19,692 nt of DNA. It comes from Bacteroidota bacterium. Its GTDB lineage: Bacteria; Bacteroidota; Ignavibacteria; Ignavibacteriales; Ignavibacteriaceae. The notes under the pieces were generated by a model. It was not told the DNA's origin, did not search any database, and saw nothing but the letters and a program-made list of their open reading frames with translations. Position 1 is the first letter of the stretch. The number at the start of each line of letters is the position of its first letter. The translations under genes and the position numbers were made by a program. Of this stretch, positions 9,001-16,275 are shown one piece after another. The stretch covers positions 1-19,692 of the forward strand of contig JAJYCM010000022.1 in NCBI GenBank assembly GCA_021778375.1. The letters run 5' to 3'.

Positions 9001-11749
9001 CGACACTGTGCAAATAAAAATTAACATACAGAATCTTGGTGTTTTATTTCCTTCTGATTCTGTTACTATTCAATTATTTGTTGAGTCTCTCGATACTACC
9101 TTCCAATTAGGTAAAAAAAAATTAGGAAGCTTTGGTCTTGAAGATTCAACCTATTTTACCTGGATTCCACGGATTGCCGGAAATTATTCCTTTACTGTTA
9201 AAGTAAATGAAGAAAATATTATTCCTGAATTAGATCATTCCGATAATATTGCAAAAAATTCTATAATAGTTTATAATCTTCAAAATCCGAACATAATTTC
9301 TCCGGTTGATGGATTCACTTCACAAACTTCTTCAGTTGAATTTAGAATTGCAGATATCGGTTATTTTTTATCTCAACCTATGAATTATTTTATTCAAATT
9401 GATACGAATATTAATTTTAACAATCCGGTTAGCTCGTCATCAATATCGCCTTCTTTAGGCTTAGTCTTATGGAAGTCACCGCCGCTTCCAAGAGGAATTT
9501 ATTTCTGGAGATCAAGAATCTATAATGGTAAAGATTCAAGCGGTTGGAGTGTACCTAGAACATTTTCAATTTTGAATTCGACACAAAATGGCTATTTCGT
9601 TCAAGGGAAACAGCTTGTTTTGTTCAATCATTATAATATGAATATTTCTGATTCCGGTTTAACACTAAATACAGTTTATCTTCCGCCTAAACCTTTTATT
9701 GAAAATTTATTGGAAGATATAATAATTACATCTTCAGTTTTAGATTCCACCGGAATGACTTCAATTACTACCGACGGCTCTTATCTATATATTGGAAATA
9801 TTTGGTATTATGCGCTTAAATATAACCTGCATGGATATTCAAAAATATACAGGTTCGGAACAGGGTTGAACGGAACGGTAAAAGGACGATTTTATGGAAC
9901 TTTACCAAATTTTTACGCACCGATTAAAAATTCAATGTTTTATTTGAGTGACGGCTTTATTTATGTCACCGATGGTGAACCTTATAGCCTGTTGAAAGTT
10001 GATAGATATACAGGCGATACCGCCAGAGTTTTTCTCAAGGAAGGATTATTAAACTGGGATAATGCAAAAATTCAAAATGGTGCTTTCTATCTATCAGCCG
10101 ATAGTAATTATGTTTACAATCTTACAGGTAAGGATACTTCCGGAAATAATCACTATGTATTAAGAACATTTAACCCAAAAAATAACTGGTCTTTGATTAA
10201 GCCCGATATGCAGCTTAGCGGAACAAGTTATTCTGGTTTCTCATCATTCTTTGTTGCTGACGGATTTATCTACCCGTATGAAAATTTTGAAAACGGATTT
10301 ATTCGCAGGATAAGAATCTCTGACGGAGTTTTTGAAGAGGAATGGATTTCATATAACCCTTTCCAAAACTATTACGCCTGGTGTTATGACTCAGAAAATA
10401 ATCTTGTTTATACTTCGGTATATAGTAATAAAAGCGTCACTCCGAAAATTTCTAAATTCAAAGGAAAATATATAGATGCAACCGGAAGCGTAACAACGAG
10501 CGAAATTGGTCCTGCTGCTGAATGGAATAACCTAAATTTAAATATTGTTAATAGAGATAATCTATCCGCCTTTAAAGTCTCTTTGCTTGGTAAGAATACA
10601 GGAACTAATCAATGGGATACGTTAAAAACTAATTTCATGCTGCCACTAAACATCGGAAATCTAGAATCTCGAAAGTATAATTATATTAAGCTCGGAATCA
10701 ATTTATGGGATTCTTCATTTACTTCAACTTCTCCGGTAAACTTAAAATCCGTCTCCGTTGATTATAAATCTCTGCCGGATATTTCTTTACTAAAAGATGA
10801 AATGACACTAAGTCAGGATTCAGTTCTTCAAGGAGTTCCGGTTAATATAAAATTAAGGCTGCACAATTACGGACTTTCAAACGCCGATTCTGTTCAGTTA
10901 AATTTATTCTTAAATTCGAACAATTCGCCTTTCTATTCAAAAGCAATCTTTGTCCCTGCTGATAGTGCAGTTGATATAAGCGCCACAATTCAAACAGCAA
11001 ATTTATTATCTTCAAATATTATTAATGCAACAGCTGTTTTATCTTCGGGTGAGTTATATGCTTTTAACAACTCTACAAGTAGAAATCTTTTTATCATAGT
11101 GGATTCAGTAAAACCGTCCTTTTCCATAACTTTTGACGGCAATGAAATTTTGAATGGCGATATTGTCTCTTCAAAACCTATTGTAATTATTTCGTTGAAA
11201 GATACCGATACATTACCAGTAGACACTTCAAAGTTTATTATTTCATTTGACGGTAATCCTTTTAACTTTTCGGGAACTGACATAATGTCTACAGAAATCC
11301 CATATCCAAACGCTCACACTGAAATAAGATGGACTCCCGTTTTAGATGATGGAAAGCATACTATTAGTTTTATTGTAAGAGGTCCTTCCGGTAATTATTC
11401 TGATTCGCTTGCTCATACTCTTGAGTTTTACACCTCTAATCAAGCTGATATTCAAAATATTTTTAATTATCCTAATCCGTTTAATGATAATACGAATTTT
11501 ACTTTTCAGCTAACCGGCGCAAATATTCCGGAAAAATTTACCATCAAAATATTTAGCGTTGCCGGAAGGCTAATTAAAAATATTATAGTCCCTCAGTCAG
11601 ACCTTCAAATTGGTTTTAATAAAATATATTGGGACGGACGTGACGAAGACGGAAGCCCACTTGCAAATGGAGTTTATTTTTACAAAATTATAATTAAAAA
11701 TAACGGCAGTGTGAAGTCCGTTATCCAAAAATTTGCCAAAGTAAAATAA
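6026..11749 (+). CDS. Giant secreted C25 (gingipain-family) peptidase with T9SS sorting domain
   Basis: A 1907-residue exported protein. Residues 1-22 form a signal peptide (hydrophobic core, VNA before Gln23). A propeptide-like region and a GVYRISYEQL segment (near 250) precede the C25 peptidase domain at about 608-965, which carries the presumed catalytic His844 in NYYGHGG and Cys876 in SVTCYTAYFDD, 32 residues apart, close to the gingipain spacing. Then follow a CARDB-like domain (973-1085), an FN3-like domain (1087-1180), a region with repeated DGxxYV-type strands suggesting a beta-propeller (about 1237-1479), a beta-sandwich-like region, a second CARDB-like domain (1584-1692), an Ig-like domain and a FlgD-like T9SS type A sorting domain starting at NYPNPFN (1814-1820) and including WDGRDEDG and NGVYFYK. 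The domain names after C25 are from pattern and spacing only. It may be cargo, cut surface proteins, or have PorU-like sortase activity; its His and Cys contexts look more gingipain-like than PorU-like. It lies nine bases after the dehydratase. Confidence 0.88.
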   Translation: MNALYYPVICFILLLYFPSVNAQSYRVVESTSDYIKIEFNFSDSYKITDTLISGKKFQYISGKTYPLRISGEPWLPAFYVHIGVPVGSLPKIKILSCDNSVIQNQFILPMPIEDPSKKTITLTALNENIYSKNNLFPSLPVEIIDDYFYRYAHIIILNASPFQFNPVSRELLYNKKILVEVSFGGSQTSIKTMGIINDLKTLEFVNSFIINKNEAVKWIGEKSTTLNTKADVAQKYWYAPSKSYYKIYLKKNGVYRISYEQLVAAGALLNNVLISKLELLNEGEQVPIYASDNNNDGIFNTGDFIEFVGSPPKSTRYAESNIYNLDNIYFFSTEADSAGLRYLEKDCSNKQWDYTYQTNYTKLHFEKDFLYENLGYAGDDKRDFWLWDKVSGQHGSIQHAFEFHFDGLKNLEPDSTQIKVKVQLQGLTTNSGCSMDHNAYINITNQPVGSIAWSGQNTATFEKTISLSKENVQIYPTGNIMQIHVNGDACSITSTDEIAVNWFDIFYWRDNRADTNHIEFSSPPNITGKIRYWEWSFIRDSIKIFVPKKNVIIKNALITHDQYNSAFFVDSVSFPVDYFCVGYDYFLSPDSITKSVQSDLRNSSNGADYIIIAHPDFKSVAERLANFRSNNFPDSSITNPRIKIVYTNQIYNEFSNGLLDPYAIKNFVSYAFSNWQKPSAAYVVLLGDMSHDYRQLLSTSRKSYVPSIPYYSHTLGESVSDNMIVAVSDNIHPDLAIGRLSCETVAEGNILVDKLLNYPLDNTKSWKQNILLLSSGLNQADEDNLELNDASVELEQSYVIANGFNSTKVMRYPDRPEYFQFQGAGPEIRNKINEGAALVNYYGHGGGYQWDLTFLNDDIYLLNNGGRLPVILSVTCYTAYFDDQDVFGEQFNKVPGKGSIGFFGNVGLTYWSVGTFVDNLIFDEIFNKKNYLTGKVFQYAKNIMPAAGYNSSQIALLTYLGDPVLKLALPDKPDFSVSSAGISFEKENEIVNDTVQIKINIQNLGVLFPSDSVTIQLFVESLDTTFQLGKKKLGSFGLEDSTYFTWIPRIAGNYSFTVKVNEENIIPELDHSDNIAKNSIIVYNLQNPNIISPVDGFTSQTSSVEFRIADIGYFLSQPMNYFIQIDTNINFNNPVSSSSISPSLGLVLWKSPPLPRGIYFWRSRIYNGKDSSGWSVPRTFSILNSTQNGYFVQGKQLVLFNHYNMNISDSGLTLNTVYLPPKPFIENLLEDIIITSSVLDSTGMTSITTDGSYLYIGNIWYYALKYNLHGYSKIYRFGTGLNGTVKGRFYGTLPNFYAPIKNSMFYLSDGFIYVTDGEPYSLLKVDRYTGDTARVFLKEGLLNWDNAKIQNGAFYLSADSNYVYNLTGKDTSGNNHYVLRTFNPKNNWSLIKPDMQLSGTSYSGFSSFFVADGFIYPYENFENGFIRRIRISDGVFEEEWISYNPFQNYYAWCYDSENNLVYTSVYSNKSVTPKISKFKGKYIDATGSVTTSEIGPAAEWNNLNLNIVNRDNLSAFKVSLLGKNTGTNQWDTLKTNFMLPLNIGNLESRKYNYIKLGINLWDSSFTSTSPVNLKSVSVDYKSLPDISLLKDEMTLSQDSVLQGVPVNIKLRLHNYGLSNADSVQLNLFLNSNNSPFYSKAIFVPADSAVDISATIQTANLLSSNIINATAVLSSGELYAFNNSTSRNLFIIVDSVKPSFSITFDGNEILNGDIVSSKPIVIISLKDTDTLPVDTSKFIISFDGNPFNFSGTDIMSTEIPYPNAHTEIRWTPVLDDGKHTISFIVRGPSGNYSDSLAHTLEFYTSNQADIQNIFNYPNPFNDNTNFTFQLTGANIPEKFTIKIFSVAGRLIKNIIVPQSDLQIGFNKIYWDGRDEDGSPLANGVYFYKIIIKNNGSVKSVIQKFAKVK

Positions 11750-11762
11750 CGCTTAATGTAGC

Positions 11763-11791
11763 TTTCAATTAGTCCAAATATAAAATATAAT
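11763..11791 (+). promoter_or_regulatory. Candidate promoter upstream of glmS
   Basis: A perfect TATAAT lies at 11786-11791, 17 bases after TTTCAA at 11763-11768, which matches TTGACA at only three of six bases. Transcription would start near 11798, leaving a leader of about 38 bases that is too short for a glmS ribozyme. It would allow glmS to be expressed apart from the polysaccharide/peptidase genes. AT richness makes chance matches likely. Confidence 0.25.
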
Positions 11792-11835
11792 TACACTATG
11801 ATTATTTAAATTTTCTATAAATAACAGGAGCCATA

Positions 11836-13668
11836 ATGTGTGGGATTGTAGGATATATAGGTGAAAAAAATTGTGTGCCGATTATCATTAACGGATTAAA
11901 AAGATTGGAGTACCGAGGATACGATTCCGCTGGCATTGCACTCATTTTCGATCATCACTCCGAAGTAATTAAAAACAAAGGAAAAGTATCTCTTCTTGAA
12001 AACAAAATAGATAATCTTGATTTATCTGCAAATCTTGGAATCGGGCATACCCGTTGGGCAACACACGGTGTGCCCAATGAAATAAATGCTCATCCTCATT
12101 TCAATACTTCAAAAAACTTATATGTAATTCATAATGGAATAATTGAAAATTACCGAACCTTAAGAACGGGACTTCAAAAGCTTGGGTACGAGTTTATTAC
12201 TCAAACTGATTCCGAAGTTCTTCCCCATTTAATTGACAGCTTTTTAGTAAAAGGACATTCTCTATTTAGATCTGTTCAATTAGCCTTAAGCGAAGTTGAA
12301 GGCACTTACGGAATCGCGGTTATCTATGAAAAGGAACCTGATAAAATTATTGCAGCTCGTAAAGGTTCTCCCCTTGTTCTGGGTATAGGTGAAAATGAAA
12401 ATTTTGTCGCTTCTGATGTTTCTGCAATTATTTCCCACACTAAACAAATTGTTTATCTTGAAGACGGCGAGATTATCCAAGTTTTCAAAGACCACTTTAA
12501 CGCTAAAACTAGTCTTGATAAGGAAGTTAAAAAGGAAATTCACGAAATTTCCATGACTTTAGACGAAATTGACAAAGGCGGTTTCCCTCATTTTATGCTT
12601 AAAGAAATTATGGAGCAACCTGAGTCTGTTCGTAATTCAATGAGGGGTAGAATTCTTTTTGACGAAGGTACTGCAAAACTCGGAGGTCTTGAAAACGTCG
12701 CAGACAGACTTGCGGCTTCAAAAAGAATTACTATTTCGGCATGTGGTACTTCATGGCATGCAGGGCTTGTGGGTAAATATATGTTTGAGCAATTCACACG
12801 CATTCCTACTGAGGTAGAGTATGCTTCAGAATTTCGCTACCGAAATCCGATTATTGAAAAAGACGATGCAATATTTTTTATCTCTCAAAGCGGTGAAACC
12901 GCAGACACTCTCGCCGCTCTTAAAGAGGCTAAACTAAGAGGCGCACTTGTGCTCGGAATTTGTAATGTGGTTGGAAGTTCTATCGCTCGTGAAAGTAACG
13001 CCGGCGTTTATACACATGCCGGTCCTGAAATAGGTGTTGCTTCTACTAAAGCGTTCTCTTCCCAGCTTGTTGTACTTGCTTTAATTACTTTGCTAATTGC
13101 CCGTAAAAAAACCATGAGTTTGGTTGATGGTAAATCTATTGCCCTCGAATTATCACACATACCGGATAAGATTTCGGAAATATTAAAGCTTAATGATGAA
13201 ATTGAAAAAATTGCAGAAATATTTAAAGACTCAAAAAACTTTTTATACCTCGGACGCGGCTATAACTTCCCGGTTGCCCTTGAAGGCGCTTTGAAGCTTA
13301 AAGAAATTTCTTATATACATGCAGAAGGCTATCCGGCTGCGGAGATGAAACACGGTCCCATCGCCTTGATTGATGAAAATATGCCGGTGGTGTTCATTGC
13401 TCCTAAAGATTCTACTTACGACAAAATTATAAGTAACATTCAGGAAATAAAAGCCCGCCGAGGTCGTATTATTGCTATTGCTAGTAAGAACGATAATGAG
13501 ATCGATAAGCTTGTCGACTATACTATTAAAATTCCCGATACTATTAGAATTCTTATGCCGCTTTTAACCGTAATACCTTTGCAACTCCTTGCTTATCACA
13601 TCGCAGTTAAAAAAGGTTTAAACGTTGACCAACCAAGAAATTTAGCTAAGAGCGTTACGGTAGAATAA
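11836..13668 (+). CDS. glmS: Glutamine--fructose-6-phosphate aminotransferase (isomerizing)
   Basis: Makes glucosamine-6-phosphate from fructose-6-phosphate and glutamine, the first step toward UDP-GlcNAc for peptidoglycan, LPS and surface sugars. The 610 residues match the usual length. The N-terminal glutaminase domain has the nucleophile Cys2 exposed after Met removal (MCGIVGYIG), RGYDSAG at 27-33, HTRWATHG at 71-78, HNGIIENY at 99-106 and TDSEV at 124-128. Two SIS sugar-isomerase domains follow, with SACGTSWHAG around 303, SQSGETADT around 351 and LGRGYNFPVALEGALKLKE from about 470. The protein ends LAKSVTVE, the typical C-terminus. CAGGAG at 11825-11830 is a good Shine-Dalgarno five bases before the ATG. 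The gap to the peptidase gene is 86 bases, so it may be cotranscribed or use its own promoter. Its product is the precursor for the dehydratase substrate encoded upstream. Confidence 0.97.
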   Translation: MCGIVGYIGEKNCVPIIINGLKRLEYRGYDSAGIALIFDHHSEVIKNKGKVSLLENKIDNLDLSANLGIGHTRWATHGVPNEINAHPHFNTSKNLYVIHNGIIENYRTLRTGLQKLGYEFITQTDSEVLPHLIDSFLVKGHSLFRSVQLALSEVEGTYGIAVIYEKEPDKIIAARKGSPLVLGIGENENFVASDVSAIISHTKQIVYLEDGEIIQVFKDHFNAKTSLDKEVKKEIHEISMTLDEIDKGGFPHFMLKEIMEQPESVRNSMRGRILFDEGTAKLGGLENVADRLAASKRITISACGTSWHAGLVGKYMFEQFTRIPTEVEYASEFRYRNPIIEKDDAIFFISQSGETADTLAALKEAKLRGALVLGICNVVGSSIARESNAGVYTHAGPEIGVASTKAFSSQLVVLALITLLIARKKTMSLVDGKSIALELSHIPDKISEILKLNDEIEKIAEIFKDSKNFLYLGRGYNFPVALEGALKLKEISYIHAEGYPAAEMKHGPIALIDENMPVVFIAPKDSTYDKIISNIQEIKARRGRIIAIASKNDNEIDKLVDYTIKIPDTIRILMPLLTVIPLQLLAYHIAVKKGLNVDQPRNLAKSVTVE

Positions 13669-13677
13669 AATTCACGT

Positions 13678-13703
13678 TTGATAATAAGCTTTATCAAGAT
13701 TTT
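13678..13703 (+). terminator. AT-rich hairpin after glmS, possible weak terminator
   Basis: TTGATAA at 13678-13684 pairs perfectly with TTATCAA at 13691-13697 around a six-base loop, and TTTT follows at 13700-13703. It starts nine bases after the glmS stop codon. The stem has only two G-C pairs at most, so it would be weak; the position is its best support. Confidence 0.3.
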
Positions 13704-13799
13704 AATGCCGATTATTCTTATTTTTACTCTAATGGTGCCTGACAAAATTGGGTATCTTTCCCTTAAATCAATATTTCTAAACAATAGATCGGGGATCTT

Positions 13800-15119
13800 A
13801 TGTCTACAAAAAATGTCTTGATCATGGGCGCTGCCGGACGCGACTTCCACAATTTTAATGTCTACTTCCGCGACAATAACGACTATAACGTTGTCGCTTT
13901 TACTGCCACCCAAATTCCAAATATTGATGGTAGAATTTACCCGCCCGAACTCGCCGGTAAATTGTACCCAAACGGAATTAAAATTTATGATGAAATAAAC
14001 CTTACCGGCTTAATTAAAGAGCTTAAAGTTGATGAGGTGGTATTTTCATATTCCGATGTTACTTTTAATTATGTTATGACAAAAGCATCAATTGTTAATG
14101 CAGCCGGTGTTTCATTCAAACTTTTGGGCGCGAATGATACAATGATTAAAAGTAACAAACCTGTTATTTCAATTATTGCAGTTAGAACCGGATGCGGAAA
14201 ATCTCAGACTTCCCGCAAAATTGTCAAAGTACTCCGCGAAGCAGGGAAAAAGGTCGTTTCAATACGTCACCCCATGCCTTACGGAGATCTTGTAAAACAA
14301 AAAGTTCAACGGTATGGCTCATTAGAAGATTTAATTAAATATAAATGCACAATTGAAGAGATGGAAGAATACGAACCCCATATTGTTATGGGCAGCGTTA
14401 TTTATGCTGGTGTCGATTATGCTGCTATTCTTGCCGAAGCCGAAAAGGAAGCTGACGTAATTATTTGGGACGGCGGTAATAATGATATTCCTTTTTATAA
14501 ATCAGATTTAACATTTACGGTTGTTGATCCTCACCGGGCAGGGCATGAAATGTATTACTATCCCGGCAATACTTCTTTGAGACTTGCAGATGTAGTTGTT
14601 ATCAACAAAATGGATTCAGCGGATCAAAAAAATGTTATGAAGCTTTATGATAACATTCGTGTAGTAAATCCTAAAGCTCAAATTATTGAAGCTAATTCTC
14701 CTCTTACCCTTGATAAAGAAAACTTGATCAAAGGAAAGAGGGTCCTTGTTGTTGAAGATGGTCCTACTTTGACTCACGGTGAAATGGAATATGGCGCAGG
14801 TATGATTGCTGCGTGGAGAAACGATGCAGAAGAAATTATTGACCCGAGACCATTTACTGTTAATTCAATTTCAGATACTTTTAAAAAATATCCTAAAATC
14901 GGAAAGCTTTTACCTGCTATGGGTTATAGCGATCAACAAATTTTAGATTTGGAAGAAACTATTAATAAAACTGATTGCGATACTGTAATAATCGGTACTC
15001 CGATTGACCTTGGAAGAATATTGAAAATAAACAAACCTCATGTTCGCGTTCAATATGAACTTCTGGAAAAAGGAAATATTACTGTGAAATCTATTTTGAA
15101 AGAAAAAGGTTTTATTTAA
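13800..15119 (+). CDS. Predicted GTPase related to cyclic 2,3-diphosphoglycerate synthetase
   Basis: A 439-residue cytoplasmic protein resembling the COG2403 'predicted GTPase' family, whose characterised relative is the archaeal cyclic 2,3-diphosphoglycerate synthetase. The role of the bacterial members is not established. It starts with a Rossmann-like glycine motif (LIMGAAGRDFHNFN, residues 7-20). A central P-loop reads RTGCGKSQTS at 129-138, with the first Gly of a classical Walker A replaced by Val128. A Walker-B-like IIWDGGNND lies at 221-229, and NKMD at 269-272 fits the G4 motif that selects guanine. SIRHPMPYGD at 154-163 and DPHRAGHE at 243-250 are further conserved-looking, His-rich segments. 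GGGGAT at 13791-13796 may be the RBS. The ornithine carbamoyltransferase gene follows after 77 bases on the same strand, which suggests a link with carbamoyl-phosphate or acyl-phosphate chemistry, but that is inference. Confidence 0.82.
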   Translation: MSTKNVLIMGAAGRDFHNFNVYFRDNNDYNVVAFTATQIPNIDGRIYPPELAGKLYPNGIKIYDEINLTGLIKELKVDEVVFSYSDVTFNYVMTKASIVNAAGVSFKLLGANDTMIKSNKPVISIIAVRTGCGKSQTSRKIVKVLREAGKKVVSIRHPMPYGDLVKQKVQRYGSLEDLIKYKCTIEEMEEYEPHIVMGSVIYAGVDYAAILAEAEKEADVIIWDGGNNDIPFYKSDLTFTVVDPHRAGHEMYYYPGNTSLRLADVVVINKMDSADQKNVMKLYDNIRVVNPKAQIIEANSPLTLDKENLIKGKRVLVVEDGPTLTHGEMEYGAGMIAAWRNDAEEIIDPRPFTVNSISDTFKKYPKIGKLLPAMGYSDQQILDLEETINKTDCDTVIIGTPIDLGRILKINKPHVRVQYELLEKGNITVKSILKEKGFI

Positions 15120-15139
15120 TTTTCTGTATCCTTTTTGTA

Positions 15140-15161
15140 GCCCCATGTTTTATCGTGGGGC
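15140..15161 (+). terminator. GC-rich hairpin between the GTPase and OTC genes
   Basis: GCCCCATG at 15140-15147 pairs with CGTGGGGC at 15154-15161 (eight pairs, one of them T-G) around a six-base TTTTAT loop. A run of G-C pairs is striking in this AT-rich spacer. The bases after the stem (AATTATT) do not form a clean T tract, so it may be a weak terminator, an attenuator or an RNA-processing site separating the two genes. Confidence 0.4.
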
Positions 15162-15196
15162 AATTATTACTCATTAAAATTGCAAAGGAATAAAAC

Positions 15197-16126
15197 ATGT
15201 CGAATATGAAAGGGAAAAGCTTAATTTCTTTAAATGATTTATCTGCAGAAGAATTTTGGCAAATATTTGAACTAAGCGCCTCTCTTAAATCTAAACTTAA
15301 AAACGGAGCGCCTCATCGCATCCTTGAAGGAAAAACATTGGGAATGATCTTTTCTAAACCTTCAACACGCACAAGAATTTCTTTTGAAGTCGGTATTTAC
15401 CAACTTGGTGGTATAGGGATGTATTTTAATCAAAACGACCTTCAACTTAAGAAAAGCGAAAGCATACCGGATACGGCTAAAGTCCTTTCAAGATTTCTAA
15501 ACGGAATAATGATCCGTACATTTGACCATCAAGATGTAATTGACCTTGCAAAAAATTCCTCAATACCGGTAATAAATGGACTAACGGATCTAATGCACCC
15601 TTGCCAGATATTAGCTGATATCTTCACAATCCTTGAAAAAAAGAAGACCATAAAAGGACTAAAGCTTGCTTATGTGGGCGATGGAAATAATGTAGCTCAT
15701 AGTCTTTTGCATGGATGTTCTAAAGTCGGTATGGATATCTCAATTGCTTCTCCAAAAGACTTCCAACCGAACAAGGAGATTGTGCAAGAATCTATTTCAA
15801 ATGCAAAAGTATCGGGAAGTAAAGTAGAAATTGTAATTGATCCCGTAGAAGCTGTTACAGGTGCCGATGTTATTTACACCGATGTTTGGGCAAGTATGGG
15901 GCAAGAAAGTGAAGCCGTTAAACGAAATGAAATATTCAAAAAGTACCAAGTTAACAGTGACCTTGTTAAACATGCTAAAAAAGATTATTTATTTATGCAC
16001 TGTCTTCCTGCCCATCGCGGGTTAGAAGTTGTAGATGAAATTGCAGACTCTAAAAACTCTGTCATTTTTGACGAAGCAGAAAATCGTCTCCATGTTCAAA
16101 AAGCTATAATGGCTTTGGTTATGTAA
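15197..16126 (+). CDS. argF: Ornithine carbamoyltransferase
   Basis: Condenses carbamoyl phosphate with ornithine to give citrulline in arginine synthesis, or runs in reverse in arginine catabolism. The 309-residue length is standard. The carbamoyl-phosphate site shows SKPSTRTRISFE at 53-64 (STRTR at 56-60) and HPCQ at 134-137; GDGNNVAHS at 161-169, DVWASMGQE at 229-237 and HCLPAHRG at 268-275 (Cys269) are the ornithine-side and hinge motifs. These support OTC rather than the acetylornithine or succinylornithine transcarbamylases of Bacteroidota or aspartate transcarbamylase. AAAGGA at 15184-15189 sits seven bases before the ATG. No argininosuccinate synthase, lyase or carbamate kinase gene is next to it, so the anabolic role is assumed from the family and not shown by neighbours. 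Confidence 0.95.
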   Translation: MSNMKGKSLISLNDLSAEEFWQIFELSASLKSKLKNGAPHRILEGKTLGMIFSKPSTRTRISFEVGIYQLGGIGMYFNQNDLQLKKSESIPDTAKVLSRFLNGIMIRTFDHQDVIDLAKNSSIPVINGLTDLMHPCQILADIFTILEKKKTIKGLKLAYVGDGNNVAHSLLHGCSKVGMDISIASPKDFQPNKEIVQESISNAKVSGSKVEIVIDPVEAVTGADVIYTDVWASMGQESEAVKRNEIFKKYQVNSDLVKHAKKDYLFMHCLPAHRGLEVVDEIADSKNSVIFDEAENRLHVQKAIMALVM

Positions 16127-16275
16127 TAGGTAATAATATGAATCGTATATGCAAAAAAAATGAAATGAGGAAATATCAAAGGCATTGATTTTTATAATTA
16201 AACATTATATTTCAACGCATCTTGATAAATTACAAATAATAGAAAACATAAATTATTAATAGTCAGGGTGAAAAT

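Noticed and set aside
10990..11283. 97-codon minus-strand frame
   Set aside because: It is the antisense of the Ig-like part of the peptidase gene, with no start signal of its own.
11750..11835. glmS ribozyme or riboswitch in the glmS leader
   Set aside because: The whole gap is 86 bases, very AT-rich and without the paired GC-rich core the ribozyme needs.
13596..13913. 105-codon minus-strand frame spanning the glmS-GTPase spacer
   Set aside because: Both ends overlap strong coding frames antisense, and the translation resembles no family; likely chance.
16138..16188. 16-codon frame in the argF-thiolase spacer
   Set aside because: It lacks an RBS and is within chance expectation; no sign of a conserved leader peptide such as runs of Arg codons.
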